Assembly: GCA_002310115.1 (NCBI GenBank)
Contig: DBYI01000102.1
Location: 1 to 64,000 of the forward strand
Direction: 5' to 3'
Length of the DNA stretch: 64,000 nt
Origin: Ruminococcus flavefaciens
GTDB taxonomy: Bacteria > Bacillota > Clostridia > Oscillospirales > Ruminococcaceae
Shown here: positions 16,513 through 25,519 of the stretch, piece by piece
Position numbering within the stretch: position 1 is the stretch's first letter
How the letters are laid out: the number at the start of each line of letters is the position of its first letter
Notes under the pieces: model-generated
The model's input: the letters and a program-made list of their open reading frames with translations, nothing else
Database searches by the model: none
What the model was told of the DNA's origin: nothing
Translations under genes and position numbers: made by a program

Positions 16513-18297
16513 TTATATGAAAAGTGTACTGAAACCGTGTTCGCGCGCATAACGCTCGGCCTTTTTGCGGTTTATCTGCTTAAGTATCCTTATAGTCGCC
16601 TTGTGACCCTTTCTTATAAGATCTAGAGGAATGTTTTCATCGTCAAATTCGCTGATATTGATATTGCAAAGGCTCTCGCAGCCACAAAATGCATCCTCTT
16701 TGATATCCTTTGTATACATGCTTATTTTTAGATCCATAAGATTCTGGCAGCCGTAAAACGCCCAATTGCTTATGGTCTTTACTGTATCTGGAATAGTTAC
16801 CTGCTCAAGAGACCTGCACCATGAAAAAGCGCTTTCTCCGATAGATACTACCGAATCAGAAATAATCACCTTTTTAAGACTGTAGCATTCAGAAAATGCT
16901 GCATTTCCTATTGATTCAACAGAACCCGATATAACTATTCTTCTAAGCCGCTTACATGAGAAGAACATCAAATCACTTATCTTCTGCAAGTACGCAGGAA
17001 GAACCACGCTTTCAAGTCCATTGCAGCGTCCAAAAGCCCCCTTGCCTATACGCTTTATAGACTCGGGAAAATTCAGCTCTTTAAGATTAAGACACTTTAA
17101 AAATGCATTCTCACCGATAGACTCAAGGTTTTTTGAAAAAACTATCTCCTCTAGGTTGAAACAGTGGCAAAAAGCAAATTTCTCTATCATGCGAACGCTG
17201 TCCGACATAATTATACGCTTTACAGTCTCATTTCCACGAAATGCATACTTTCCGATAACGCTGACCTTTTCGGGAATGGTAATAGATTCGGTAGTTCCAA
17301 CATACTTAACGAGAGTTCCATTTTTATCGATAGCCATGTTGTTGACATCATCTATCTCAATGTTTTCGTCATGTATAAGGTCACCGTATTTCTCATAATC
17401 GCTCTTATTTTCATCTTTTTGCGGCTTCTCAGACTTATTTTCAGCTTTTTTAGAAACTTCAGGCTGCTTTTCTTCCGCATTTATTTCATTTTTATCAGAT
17501 TCGGACTCTTGTTCTTCTGCCTTTTCATCTTTCTTAAGAGCTTCAGGCTTATTATCTTCTGCCTTTTCGTCCTTTTTAGGAGCCTCAAGCTTAATTTCTT
17601 CTGCCTTTTTAGGAGTCTCAGGCTTCTTTTCTTCTGCCTTTTCGTCCTTTTTAGGAGCTTCAGGTTTCTTTTCCACTGCCTTTTCGTCCTTTTTAGGAGC
17701 TTCAGGCTTCTTTTCTTCTGTCTTTTCGTCCTTTTTAGAAGCTTCAGGCTTCTTTTCCTCTGCCTTTATATCCTTTTTAGAAACTTCAGGCTTCTTTTCT
17801 TCTGTCTTTTCGTCCTTTTTAGAAGCTTCAGGCTTCTTTTCCTCTGCCTTTTCGTCCTTTTTAGGAGCTTCAGGCTTCTTTTCCTCTGCCTTCATATCCT
17901 TTTTAGGAACTTCAGGCTTCTTTTCCTCTGCCTTTTCGTCCTTTTTAGGAACTTCAGGCTTCTTTTCCTCTGCCTTTTCGTCCTTTTTAGGAGCTTCAGG
18001 TTTCTTTTCTTCTGCTTTCCCGTCTATTTTCGAGAGTCCAGGCATTATTATCTCTGACTTCTCCTCTTTTTCAACAGAAGCTGACTTCTGCTCAGACTTT
18101 ACCTTGGACTGAGTTTCAGCAGACCTTTCCTCAATATCTAAATTATGATGAGCTCTTACAGCCCTCACCTTTACGATCTTTGCTTTTTTGGGAGCTATAC
18201 CACTCTCTGCTACTCTGATCTCGCCTGAGCAGTAGGGACAGGTCTCGTATTTATCAGCATCGTAAAGATGCTTTTCGGGACATCTTGTCATTTTCAT
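16513..18297 (-). CDS. BspA-type leucine-rich repeat protein with zinc-ribbon-like N-terminus and KKPE repeats
   Basis: 594 residues in three parts. Residues 1-25 hold C6, H10, C20 and C23 (CPEKHLYDADKYETCPYC), a likely zinc-binding knuckle. Residues about 95-290 are some 14 tandem copies of a 14-residue unit of the KKPEAPKKDEKAEE type, highly charged. Residues about 320-575 are BspA-like LRR_5 repeats (SVIGKYAFRGNETVKRIIMS and many similar), a fold used for protein binding. No signal peptide or membrane segment is visible, so the protein is probably cytoplasmic, unlike most surface BspA proteins. Function unknown; a scaffold or interaction role is inference. The charged repeat count may vary between strains. 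Confidence 0.8.
   Translation of the reverse strand: MKMTRCPEKHLYDADKYETCPYCSGEIRVAESGIAPKKAKIVKVRAVRAHHNLDIEERSAETQSKVKSEQKSASVEKEEKSEIIMPGLSKIDGKAEEKKPEAPKKDEKAEEKKPEVPKKDEKAEEKKPEVPKKDMKAEEKKPEAPKKDEKAEEKKPEASKKDEKTEEKKPEVSKKDIKAEEKKPEASKKDEKTEEKKPEAPKKDEKAVEKKPEAPKKDEKAEEKKPETPKKAEEIKLEAPKKDEKAEDNKPEALKKDEKAEEQESESDKNEINAEEKQPEVSKKAENKSEKPQKDENKSDYEKYGDLIHDENIEIDDVNNMAIDKNGTLVKYVGTTESITIPEKVSVIGKYAFRGNETVKRIIMSDSVRMIEKFAFCHCFNLEEIVFSKNLESIGENAFLKCLNLKELNFPESIKRIGKGAFGRCNGLESVVLPAYLQKISDLMFFSCKRLRRIVISGSVESIGNAAFSECYSLKKVIISDSVVSIGESAFSWCRSLEQVTIPDTVKTISNWAFYGCQNLMDLKISMYTKDIKEDAFCGCESLCNINISEFDDENIPLDLIRKGHKATIRILKQINRKKAERYAREHGFSTLFI
17427..18012 (-). repeat. 42-bp coding minisatellite
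   Basis: Tandem units of mostly 42 bp encode variants of KKPEAPKKDEKAEE inside the LRR gene, about 14 units including degenerate outer ones. One unit (KKPETPKKAEE) is shorter by nine bases. Neighbouring copies are near identical, which points to recent duplication. Confidence 0.85.
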
Positions 18298-18553
18298 TCT
18301 GTTATCACTCCATGTATCATTTTCTGCATTTCAAATTTTTACCAAAAAATGAATTCAACAATATAATTATATCATTTCATCGATAAAAAATCAACAAACA
18401 CAGCTGTTTATGCTGAATTTTTGTAAAAAATAACAGAACATGTCTTTTCCACAGTCTAAAAACAGGGCTTAAATACTCATTTTATGTATCCTCATTGTTC
18501 ATTATGCACAAATAGCAACTTCCATATAAGCATCACATATACGCTGTTAATCT

Positions 18554-21500
18554 TTACACGATTATCTCTGCGTGACTACCTCCGTTTTTTTCTTTGGTCA
18601 CCACTATTTGCTTATCAATACGCTGTTTCAGCGCCTGAACATGTGAGATTATCCCAACAAGACGATGCCCGTCGGAAAGTCCTGCAAGAGCGCGCATTGC
18701 CTGTTCAATTGAATTATCGTCAAGCGAGCCAAAGCCCTCATCAACAAACATGGTATCAAGCTGTATTCCGCCTGCCGAGCACTGTATCTCATCAGAAAGG
18801 CCAAGTGCAAGGGAAAGAGAAGCTTTGAAAGACTCACCGCCTGAAAGCGTCTTGACACTTCTCACAGAACCATTGTAATGGTCAATAACATCAAGATCAA
18901 GTCCTACCTGTGCCCGCTTATCGTCATACTCTGTCCGCCGTGTAAGTGAGTATTGCCCGTCCGACATCACTATCAAACGCTGATTAGCACGCTGTATTAT
19001 CCTGTCAAAATAGGCAGTCTGAATGTATGTCTCGAGCATGAACTTACTTTGCTCCGAAAGCTTTCCATTAGCGGTATCTGACAAATTTTTCACCCATGAA
19101 TAACGTGATTCCAGTTCTGACAGATCTGAGGAGTCATTCAAAATATTCTCAAGTGCGGTACTGTTTACAGCGACTCTTGTGTGAAGGTGTCTCAGCTTCG
19201 CCGTAAGTTGCGTCTTTTCAGCAGTAAGCCGTGATCTTTCCGCAAGCTCTTTTTCACCATCTATATCCGATAGATCATCGATATGTAACCTGAGCTGATC
19301 AATTTTGCCCGATAGAGCTGAGCATTCCTTTTCACTCTCATTTACAGCTTTTTCTGCAGCTTCATATGCGTTTCTTATCTCGGTGCACCGCTTTTTCAAC
19401 GACAAAACGTAAATCTTTGCATTTTCATCGCTCTCAAACCTAAGTCCGCTGCGCAGTTCCATAAACCTGTCCGTCATTTCTGAAAGCCTGCTTTCAGAAG
19501 CCGCTTTCCGTACTGTGATATTTGTTAGATTCTCATTGTACTCGGTTATCTCGTTTTCCAACTCAGGTATTATCTTTTCAAGGTCTTTCTTGCGAGATGA
19601 CCTCTCATTTTCAGCCGCAAGCTGAGCCTCAACACCTGCCATTCGAGCTTTAATCGCAACGCGCTCCGAAACAATCTTTTCACGTGCGTTCTCCATTAGG
19701 CAATCACCCAAAGCCGCCTCAACACCCTTTTCTGCGTCTGCTCGTAACTGCTTCAGCACGCCCTCTGCGTTGTCACATTTGCTGCGTAAATCCGCCAATG
19801 TCTTGTTGGAGTCTGAAACCGCCGTCATCGTACCAACTTCCTGCTTTTCAAGAGACTCTATTTTACGGTCAAGCCTGTTCTTTTCAGCTATAAGCTTTTC
19901 TGCTTCAGTGAGCTTCTTTGACAGCACATTCAGCTCCACAGTACAGCTTTCTAGAGCTTTTTCACAGAGCTCCGAGCCCTTGTCCATACAACATTCCAAC
20001 AACTCTTCAAGCCTTATCGTAAGAGTCTTTTCAAGCTCATCCGCTTTGGCTTTCATAGTTGAAGCTTCTGTACTTTTCTTTTCAGCTACATTACGTGCCT
20101 TTTCAAGTTTCGCTTTCATCCCCTCCAGCTCACTTTCCGTTGGTGCTCCCACCTGCTTTTTCGCCGGAGACGGATGCTGGATAGCTCCACACACTGGGCA
20201 TGGCTCTCCATCTTTCAGCGATTCTGCAAGTACACCAGCCCTGTCATCAAGAAAGGCTCTGTAACTTCTCTCATATTCTTCAGAAAGCATAGATACACTC
20301 TCAGCGGTCTCGCGGTATAGATCTGCCGCTTCTTCATGCTCGCTGCAACGCTTTTCCCACTCTATGATGTCTGCCGAAAGCTTCTTCAGCTCAGCATAAC
20401 GTTTACTCGTGCTTTCCTGACTGTGTAGCAATTTTTCCTTTTCAGCATCGGCTCCCTCTATTTCGCTCCGCCTTTTTTTCAGCGCGTAGACTTCTCCTGT
20501 TAGGGCTTCGCATTTTTTCACAAGATTGTCGTGTTCTGCTTGATATTCCTTGTATTCAGCAGCCTTTTCTCTCAACGCACGAGATTCTCCCTCGTAATCG
20601 CCTATAAGCTTAGAAAGGGTGTAGAGCTCGGAAGCTCTGCGAACAAGTTCCTCACGCTCAGTTGTCAGTTTTGCGGTACTCTCCACTGTTACTTCAAGAT
20701 CTGCGTACTCTTTTTTCAACTCCGCATGTCTTTTTTCGCATTTTTCCTTTTCTTTTATATTTTTTTCAAAGAGCTCGTTCAGAGTTGAAAGTTCCTTTCT
20801 CACTCCTGATATCTGACTTTGCTGCTCCGAAGCTTTCGCGTACAGAGGCATTTCTGCTTCAAGAGCAGCGATATCTTCTCTAAGGGTTTCAAGTTCGTTC
20901 TGACGGCCTTTTTCCTTTTCAAGCCGCTCCGAAAGGAGTTTGCCACGCTGACTTATATCATCAAGCTGTCGAGCAGTCCGCTCCTTTTCAACAAGCATTT
21001 TATTCTTTTCCTCTGCCTTTGAGATACGTCCATTAACCTCGCCCAGCTTTTGATCAGTTATCTCACTTTCACGAGTGAATACCTCCACCTGTGCCTTATC
21101 ACGTGTAATGAGCTTTGTAACGGCCTCCTTTATAAACTCAACAGGTGGAATCTCCTCCTTGAGCTTTTCAACTTCTGAGAAGTACTCGTCGTCCTCATCG
21201 CATGATATTCCGCTAACATACTGTCTCAGGCCCTCACGACGCTTGTCACACTCACCTTTTAAAGTAACGCTTTCTTGTCTGAGTGATTCCTGCAGAGTCT
21301 GATAGTTGCTTGTTTTAAATATGTGGCGAAGTATCTCACGGCGCTGAGAGGTATCTTCTGTTATCAGCTTCATGAAGTCGCCCTGTGCTATCATTGCTAT
21401 CTGCTTGAACTGCTTCTCTGAGAGTCCGATGACATCAGCAACTGCCGCTTCTACGTCCCTTTTGCCCGAAACAACCTTTCCATCAGGATAAGTAAATACC

Positions 21501-21847
21501 GCATTGGCAGGTTGTTGTGCAACTCCGCCGCCACGCTTTGCCTGACGGACATAGGATGGATTGCGGTTTATCTTGTATCGCTTTCCTGCATAGTCAAACT
21601 CCAGTTCAACATAGGTAGGAGTATCTATAGCCGCATATTTTGATCTAAGCATACTGTCGTCATCGCGGTTGTCGCCGCTGGCACTGCCATAAAGGGCATA
21701 AGTTATAGCATCAAAGATAGTAGTTTTTCCTGCCCCCGTATCTCCCGTTATCAGATAAAGCCCCTTATCGCCGAGAGCCCCGAGATTGAGGGAAGTCACC
21801 CCCGAATATGGTCCGAATCCAGATATTTCAAGTCTAATAGGTCTCAT
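18554..21847 (-). CDS. sbcC: Exonuclease subunit SbcC (Rad50-like ATPase)
   Basis: 1097 residues. SbcC with SbcD forms an SMC-like ATP-driven nuclease acting on hairpins and blocked DNA ends. N-terminal Walker A (TGDTGAGKTTIFDA) lies near residue 35. Long coiled coils flank a zinc hook CPVCG near residue 550. The ABC signature (LSGGESFKASLSLALGLS) and Walker B with D-loop (MFVDEGFGSLD) lie near the C-terminus. ATG 21847 follows GGAGGGGAGAGGC and overlaps the sbcD stop by four bases (ATGA), so the longer ATG at 21862 is unlikely. Confidence 0.95.
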   Translation of the reverse strand: MRPIRLEISGFGPYSGVTSLNLGALGDKGLYLITGDTGAGKTTIFDAITYALYGSASGDNRDDDSMLRSKYAAIDTPTYVELEFDYAGKRYKINRNPSYVRQAKRGGGVAQQPANAVFTYPDGKVVSGKRDVEAAVADVIGLSEKQFKQIAMIAQGDFMKLITEDTSQRREILRHIFKTSNYQTLQESLRQESVTLKGECDKRREGLRQYVSGISCDEDDEYFSEVEKLKEEIPPVEFIKEAVTKLITRDKAQVEVFTRESEITDQKLGEVNGRISKAEEKNKMLVEKERTARQLDDISQRGKLLSERLEKEKGRQNELETLREDIAALEAEMPLYAKASEQQSQISGVRKELSTLNELFEKNIKEKEKCEKRHAELKKEYADLEVTVESTAKLTTEREELVRRASELYTLSKLIGDYEGESRALREKAAEYKEYQAEHDNLVKKCEALTGEVYALKKRRSEIEGADAEKEKLLHSQESTSKRYAELKKLSADIIEWEKRCSEHEEAADLYRETAESVSMLSEEYERSYRAFLDDRAGVLAESLKDGEPCPVCGAIQHPSPAKKQVGAPTESELEGMKAKLEKARNVAEKKSTEASTMKAKADELEKTLTIRLEELLECCMDKGSELCEKALESCTVELNVLSKKLTEAEKLIAEKNRLDRKIESLEKQEVGTMTAVSDSNKTLADLRSKCDNAEGVLKQLRADAEKGVEAALGDCLMENAREKIVSERVAIKARMAGVEAQLAAENERSSRKKDLEKIIPELENEITEYNENLTNITVRKAASESRLSEMTDRFMELRSGLRFESDENAKIYVLSLKKRCTEIRNAYEAAEKAVNESEKECSALSGKIDQLRLHIDDLSDIDGEKELAERSRLTAEKTQLTAKLRHLHTRVAVNSTALENILNDSSDLSELESRYSWVKNLSDTANGKLSEQSKFMLETYIQTAYFDRIIQRANQRLIVMSDGQYSLTRRTEYDDKRAQVGLDLDVIDHYNGSVRSVKTLSGGESFKASLSLALGLSDEIQCSAGGIQLDTMFVDEGFGSLDDNSIEQAMRALAGLSDGHRLVGIISHVQALKQRIDKQIVVTKEKNGGSHAEIIV

Positions 21848-22980
21848 GCCTCTCCCCTCCATATCCTCTCAATAAGCAACTGTGCGAGCTGCCGCTGCTG
21901 CTCAGACATATCGCCGCCATTACTGAATTTGTAAAACTCCTCAAAAAGCTCTATTGGCTGTCTGTTTTCAGCTTCCGCTGTTCCCATACTGTCATGGGCA
22001 CTGCGTGTGCGTCGATTATCGTATTCTATCATCATTATATTCCGGTAAATTGCCCTGAGCTTTCCCATTGCCTCAGGAACTTCCTCATCATCTGTAAGGA
22101 TAACGCGAAGATAGTCCTCTTTATTTTCTTTTCTGCTAAACTCAGCTGAACAAATCTCATCAAATGTACCACGTATCTCGCGCATATCACGCATAGGTTT
22201 GAGTGGTACCGTTCTTATTTCGAGACTCCCCTTTTCACGGAACTCCGCAACTGTCACGGACTTGATCTGCTTAGCCTCAGAAAATGAGTATTTCAGCGGA
22301 GTTCCGCAGTAACGGATACGCTCGCTGCCCACGTTCTGCGGACCATGAATATGGCCAAGGGCTACATAGTCAAAGCCATCAAAAGCTGAGCTGTCCACAT
22401 TGTCCGAACCGCCCACAGATATCTCCTCTGAGTCGCTTTTCTGAGCTCCCGTTACGAACTGGTGAGTAACAATAATATTCCTCTTGGTAAAATCTATTTC
22501 CATTGCATCAATTGCAGCGTTTACCGCATCAGTATAGCTTTCAATTTCAGTTTCCGGGAAAAATCTACGTACTGACAGTGGTTTAATAAATGGAAGCATA
22601 TACACACAGAACTCACCATACTCGTCGTTAATAACAGTAGGAACAATACTTCCATTATATACGGGTGACATATGTATACCGCTCTTTTCCATTATATGGC
22701 TGCCGAAAGCTATTCGCTCTGCTGAATCATGATTTCCGCTAATAGAGAAAACATTATCCGTCAAAGACGCAACTCTTGTTAGGAAATCGTCAAAAAGCCT
22801 TACAGCTTCCGCAGAAGGTACAGGTTTATCATATATATCACCTGCTATTATAACTATATCAGGCTGTTCTTTTGCAATTACTCCGCATATTTCATTCAAG
22901 ATATACTCCTGATCCTCTATAAGCGAAAACTCATTCAGCCTCTTTCCAAGATGAAGATCTGATAAATGTATAAGCTTCAT
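21844..22980 (-). CDS. sbcD: Exonuclease subunit SbcD (Mre11-like nuclease)
   Basis: 378 residues. A calcineurin-like metallophosphoesterase domain (about 1-240) carries all expected motifs: LSDLHLG, IAGDIYD, ISGNHDS, VTHQF and LGHIHGP, which bind two Mn ions. A C-terminal capping region follows (about 250-378). It is the nuclease partner of SbcC. GGGGAG precedes ATG 22980. sbcD and sbcC overlap by ATGA, so the pair is translationally coupled. Confidence 0.95.
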   Translation of the reverse strand: MKLIHLSDLHLGKRLNEFSLIEDQEYILNEICGVIAKEQPDIVIIAGDIYDKPVPSAEAVRLFDDFLTRVASLTDNVFSISGNHDSAERIAFGSHIMEKSGIHMSPVYNGSIVPTVINDEYGEFCVYMLPFIKPLSVRRFFPETEIESYTDAVNAAIDAMEIDFTKRNIIVTHQFVTGAQKSDSEEISVGGSDNVDSSAFDGFDYVALGHIHGPQNVGSERIRYCGTPLKYSFSEAKQIKSVTVAEFREKGSLEIRTVPLKPMRDMREIRGTFDEICSAEFSRKENKEDYLRVILTDDEEVPEAMGKLRAIYRNIMMIEYDNRRTRSAHDSMGTAEAENRQPIELFEEFYKFSNGGDMSEQQRQLAQLLIERIWRGEA

Positions 22981-23067
22981 AAAAACTCCCCTCGCCGCAT
23001 TATATAATTAAATTATAGCCTGTTTGCAGGGTATTGTCAACGAAGATATAACATGGTATACTCAACA

Positions 23068-23094
23068 AATGCACAGTCGCAAGACTGTGCATTT
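23068..23094 (-). terminator. Terminator after the 55-residue gene
   Basis: AAATGCACAGTC and GACTGTGCATTT form a 12-bp perfect stem with a GCAA loop, between the small gene and sbcD. Confidence 0.75.
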
Positions 23095-23101
23095 GTGACA
23101 A

Positions 23102-23269
23102 TTATTCATCAAAGCTTTCCTTGTGCTTCGGCTTACGCCTGTAGCGCCTTTTGTCGGAATCCACAACCTTTGTGGCAGGATCGACACCATTCCAGTTACC
23201 GCGCTTTGAGGAGTCTATCTTCTTTTTCTCCTTTTTGCTCATTTTATCATATGATACGAATTTGTCCAT
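23102..23269 (-). CDS. Small basic protein, 55 residues
   Basis: The reading frame starts MDKFVSYDKMSKKEKKKIDS and ends in a lysine/arginine-rich tail (KRRYRRKPKHKE). AGGAGAAAATT lies just before ATG 23269, and a strong terminator follows the stop, so it is very probably expressed. About a third of residues are Lys or Arg; no Cys or membrane segment. Small proteins with this SKKEKK...NGV-P-TK layout occur in Firmicutes without known function, as I recall it. Nucleic acid or ribosome binding would fit the charge but is not shown. Confidence 0.75.
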   Translation of the reverse strand: MDKFVSYDKMSKKEKKKIDSSKRGNWNGVDPATKVVDSDKRRYRRKPKHKESFDE

Positions 23270-23281
23270 AATTTTCTCCTT

Positions 23282-23725
23282 TCATATTTCTAACATGAAA
23301 AGCTGTTCCTTATCGCTGTAAATAGTCTCATAGTCACCAATGAAAACAAAGCCATACTTCTCATACATTCCTTTTTCGCTGCTCATAACATAAATCTTGT
23401 CATATCCGATACTTTTTGAATATTCTACGACTTTGCGTATCATCTTTTCAGATATTCTCCTGCCTCTGAAAGTTTCGTCAACAAATACGAAACCTACCAA
23501 CGGAGAATATGGGTATTTCGGGTCAAGCTCGTCCTTTTCCGTAAGTGTGCAGAAGCCTATAATCTTATTGTCGTCATAGGCGGCAAAAACACGCTCCCAG
23601 TCATTGAAGGAATTGCTCCTCATTAACTTTGCAAGGTACTTTCCTGCCCTCCATGAACACTTTTCAGCAAAAGATGCGACTCTTTCCCATTTTTCATGTG
23701 TATTTGTAATTATATGTATTTCCAT
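23282..23725 (-). CDS. GNAT-family acetyltransferase
   Basis: 147 residues. The central part has the acetyl-CoA-binding pattern of GNAT enzymes (PLVGFVFVDETFRGRRISEKMI; the R-x-x-R-I loop) followed by the family C-terminal strand (GYDKIYVMSSEKGMYEKYGF). Substrate is not predictable. AGGAG precedes ATG 23725. The 55-residue gene follows 12 bases later on the same strand, so the two probably form one transcript. Confidence 0.85.
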   Translation of the reverse strand: MEIHIITNTHEKWERVASFAEKCSWRAGKYLAKLMRSNSFNDWERVFAAYDDNKIIGFCTLTEKDELDPKYPYSPLVGFVFVDETFRGRRISEKMIRKVVEYSKSIGYDKIYVMSSEKGMYEKYGFVFIGDYETIYSDKEQLFMLEI

Positions 23726-23780
23726 TTAATCTCCTAAAATCAAGTTATTACAGAAACGTCAAAGGAACGTTCTACATGTT

Positions 23781-24986
23781 TTACTCCTCGCCTGCCTTGA
23801 AATTGTATATTGGTTTGATTACTTCGTTAATTTCCACAGTATCTCCGATATTTCCGACTATATCCTCCATTGACTTATATGCCATCGGACACTCGTCCAA
23901 CGTTTGTGCATTTACCGACGTAGTGTAAATACCGTCCATCTGTTTCTTAAACTCCGACACAGTGAAGCTCTGCTTCGCTTGTGAACGGGACATCAGTCTG
24001 CCTGCACCATGAGGTGCAGAACAATTCCAGTCTGGATTACCCTTGCCTGTACAGATAAGGCTTCCATCACGCATATTAATAGGGATGAGAAGTTTTTCTC
24101 CTGCTTTTGCTGAAACCGCACCCTTACGAAGTATCATCGACTCTGTGTCAATATAGTTATGTATAGTCGTGAACTGCTCCACAACATGAACATGCATACC
24201 TTTGATGATCTCGTCCATCATCGCCTGACGGTTCACCATAGCAAACTGCTGAACTATCTTCATATCATGAATATACTGTTTAAAAAGTTCTCCCTCACAG
24301 TAAGCAAGATGCTTGGGTACATCCGTAGTTTTTGTGTTTTCTAGCTTTTTAAGCTCCGACTGTATCTGCTTCTGTTTCCCATCCGCCTTAAGACGTGCGA
24401 TAAGCTCGTTAATTTCCTTGTCAGAGCTCTTGTTCAATCGTCTGTAAGCCTCATTCTGATAGTACTTTGCTACTTCTACTCCTAGATGACGTGAACCCGA
24501 GTGTATAACAATATAAATGCTTCCATCTTCTCCTTTATCAGCTTCAATAAAATGGTTTCCGCCACCCAGAGTACCTATACTCTTTTCCGCACGAAGCGGA
24601 TCAATATGCTCTATACAGTAAAGCGCGGCCATGTCTATCTTTTCGCAGTAGCGATGAGGAATATCACGGACCGAAAAACCCGAGGGGATTTTCTCATAAA
24701 TGAGTTTGTCTAGCTTCTGTAGTTCAATGTGCTTTTCCTTGAGTATTACAGTCTCCATGCCACAGCCAATATCAACTCCCACAAGATTGGGTATGACCTT
24801 GTCCGTAATAGTCATTGTAGTGCCTATAGTACAACCTGCGCCCGCGTGTACGTCTGGCATTATACGTATCTGAGATCCTTGACTCATAGGCTGGTTACAA
24901 AACGCGATTATCTGCGTAATAGCGTCCTGTTCGATAACATCAGTGAAAACCTTCACAGAATTATATTTTCCGTTGAGTTCTATCAT
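23781..24986 (-). CDS. rtcB: RNA-splicing ligase RtcB
   Basis: 401 residues, the size of short bacterial RtcB proteins. RtcB joins RNA 2',3'-cyclic or 3'-phosphate ends to 5'-OH ends with GTP and Mn. Visible: the metal-binding Asp/Cys motif GVDIGCGMETV, GGGNHFIEA, IHSGSRHLG and CSAPHGAGRLMSR, which carries the guanylylated histidine. GGAAAGGAAAG lies before ATG 24986; the longer frame to 25028 would start inside the upstream terminator. No rtcA or rtcR neighbour is present. It is preceded by a terminator and a small ORF on the same strand. Confidence 0.95.
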   Translation of the reverse strand: MIELNGKYNSVKVFTDVIEQDAITQIIAFCNQPMSQGSQIRIMPDVHAGAGCTIGTTMTITDKVIPNLVGVDIGCGMETVILKEKHIELQKLDKLIYEKIPSGFSVRDIPHRYCEKIDMAALYCIEHIDPLRAEKSIGTLGGGNHFIEADKGEDGSIYIVIHSGSRHLGVEVAKYYQNEAYRRLNKSSDKEINELIARLKADGKQKQIQSELKKLENTKTTDVPKHLAYCEGELFKQYIHDMKIVQQFAMVNRQAMMDEIIKGMHVHVVEQFTTIHNYIDTESMILRKGAVSAKAGEKLLIPINMRDGSLICTGKGNPDWNCSAPHGAGRLMSRSQAKQSFTVSEFKKQMDGIYTTSVNAQTLDECPMAYKSMEDIVGNIGDTVEINEVIKPIYNFKAGEE

Positions 24987-25018
24987 ATTCTTTCCTTTCC
25001 GAAGCTGCCCGAGCGCAT

Positions 25019-25042
25019 AAAAAAACACTCCCGCAGGAGTGT
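25019..25042 (-). terminator. Intrinsic terminator between the small ORF and rtcB
   Basis: On the minus strand ACACTCC-TGCG-GGAGTGT is followed by seven T residues. It lies after the small ORF stop (25067) and about 33 bases before the rtcB start, so rtcB is transcribed only by read-through of this hairpin unless it has its own promoter, which I do not see. Confidence 0.75.
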
Positions 25043-25066
25043 ATCATGTTCTATATACGCAAAAGC

Positions 25067-25159
25067 TCAGCACATGGCTGAACATTTCGGGTAAACTCCA
25101 TGCTTATTCTTTTTGATGTTTAATTGTGTCATTGTATAATATTGTTTAAACATTGTCAT
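25067..25159 (-). CDS. Candidate 30-residue leader peptide upstream of rtcB
   Basis: The frame reads MTMFKQYYTMTQLNIKKNKH then GVYPKCSAMC. AAAGGACGGTGA lies a few bases before ATG 25159, and a near-perfect promoter ends about 34 bases upstream. The peptide ends in KCSAMC, and its stop overlaps a small stem (TCAGC/GCTGA). An intrinsic terminator follows before rtcB. It could be a translated attenuator leader or an independent small protein. I know no matching family. Confidence 0.45.
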   Translation of the reverse strand: MTMFKQYYTMTQLNIKKNKHGVYPKCSAMC

Positions 25160-25192
25160 GGCGTTCACCGTCCTTTCATATAATATGGGTTT

Positions 25193-25221
25193 ATTATAAT
25201 CATGAACAGCTTCAAAGTCAA
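25193..25221 (-). promoter_or_regulatory. Promoter upstream of the small ORF and rtcB
   Basis: On the minus strand TTGACT (25221-25216), a 17-base spacer and TATAAT (25198-25193). Confidence 0.8.
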
Positions 25222-25410
25222 GGCATATAAAAAAATGTAACCAAACTGTAATAATTAGCCGAAGAGGATAAAAAGATAACGTTCTATAGTCCACAAGTTC
25301 TTAAAACTGTTCATAAGGTTCATTTGAACTTATAATATACGCATTTATTTCTGTGCATTATGCATAAAGGACACATCTCATTTATACGAGAGGTAAAATT
25401 TTGTCTGGTA

Positions 25411-25439
25411 TTGACATATAAATAGAAATAATATATAAT
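25411..25439 (+). promoter_or_regulatory. Promoter of the flotillin gene
   Basis: TTGACA (25411-25416), a 17-base spacer and TATAAT (25434-25439). The leader from here to 25519 is about 75 bases and contains a short CAGTTGAAACACGTCAGCTG inverted repeat. The stretch 25222-25410 shows no gene. Confidence 0.85.
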
Positions 25440-25519
25440 AATATCATGCAGTTGAAACACGTCAGCTGCAATAAATTGGTGCTCCGCATAAGCACATTTT
25501 CTATGATATGGAGGTTTAT

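Noticed and set aside
17164..18057. A 297-codon plus-strand frame rich in Phe, Leu and Arg opposite the LRR gene
   Set aside because: It is the antisense of the 42-bp Lys/Glu/Pro repeat; the repetitive FRSFRLLFFCLFVLF text mirrors that tract and there is no ribosome site.
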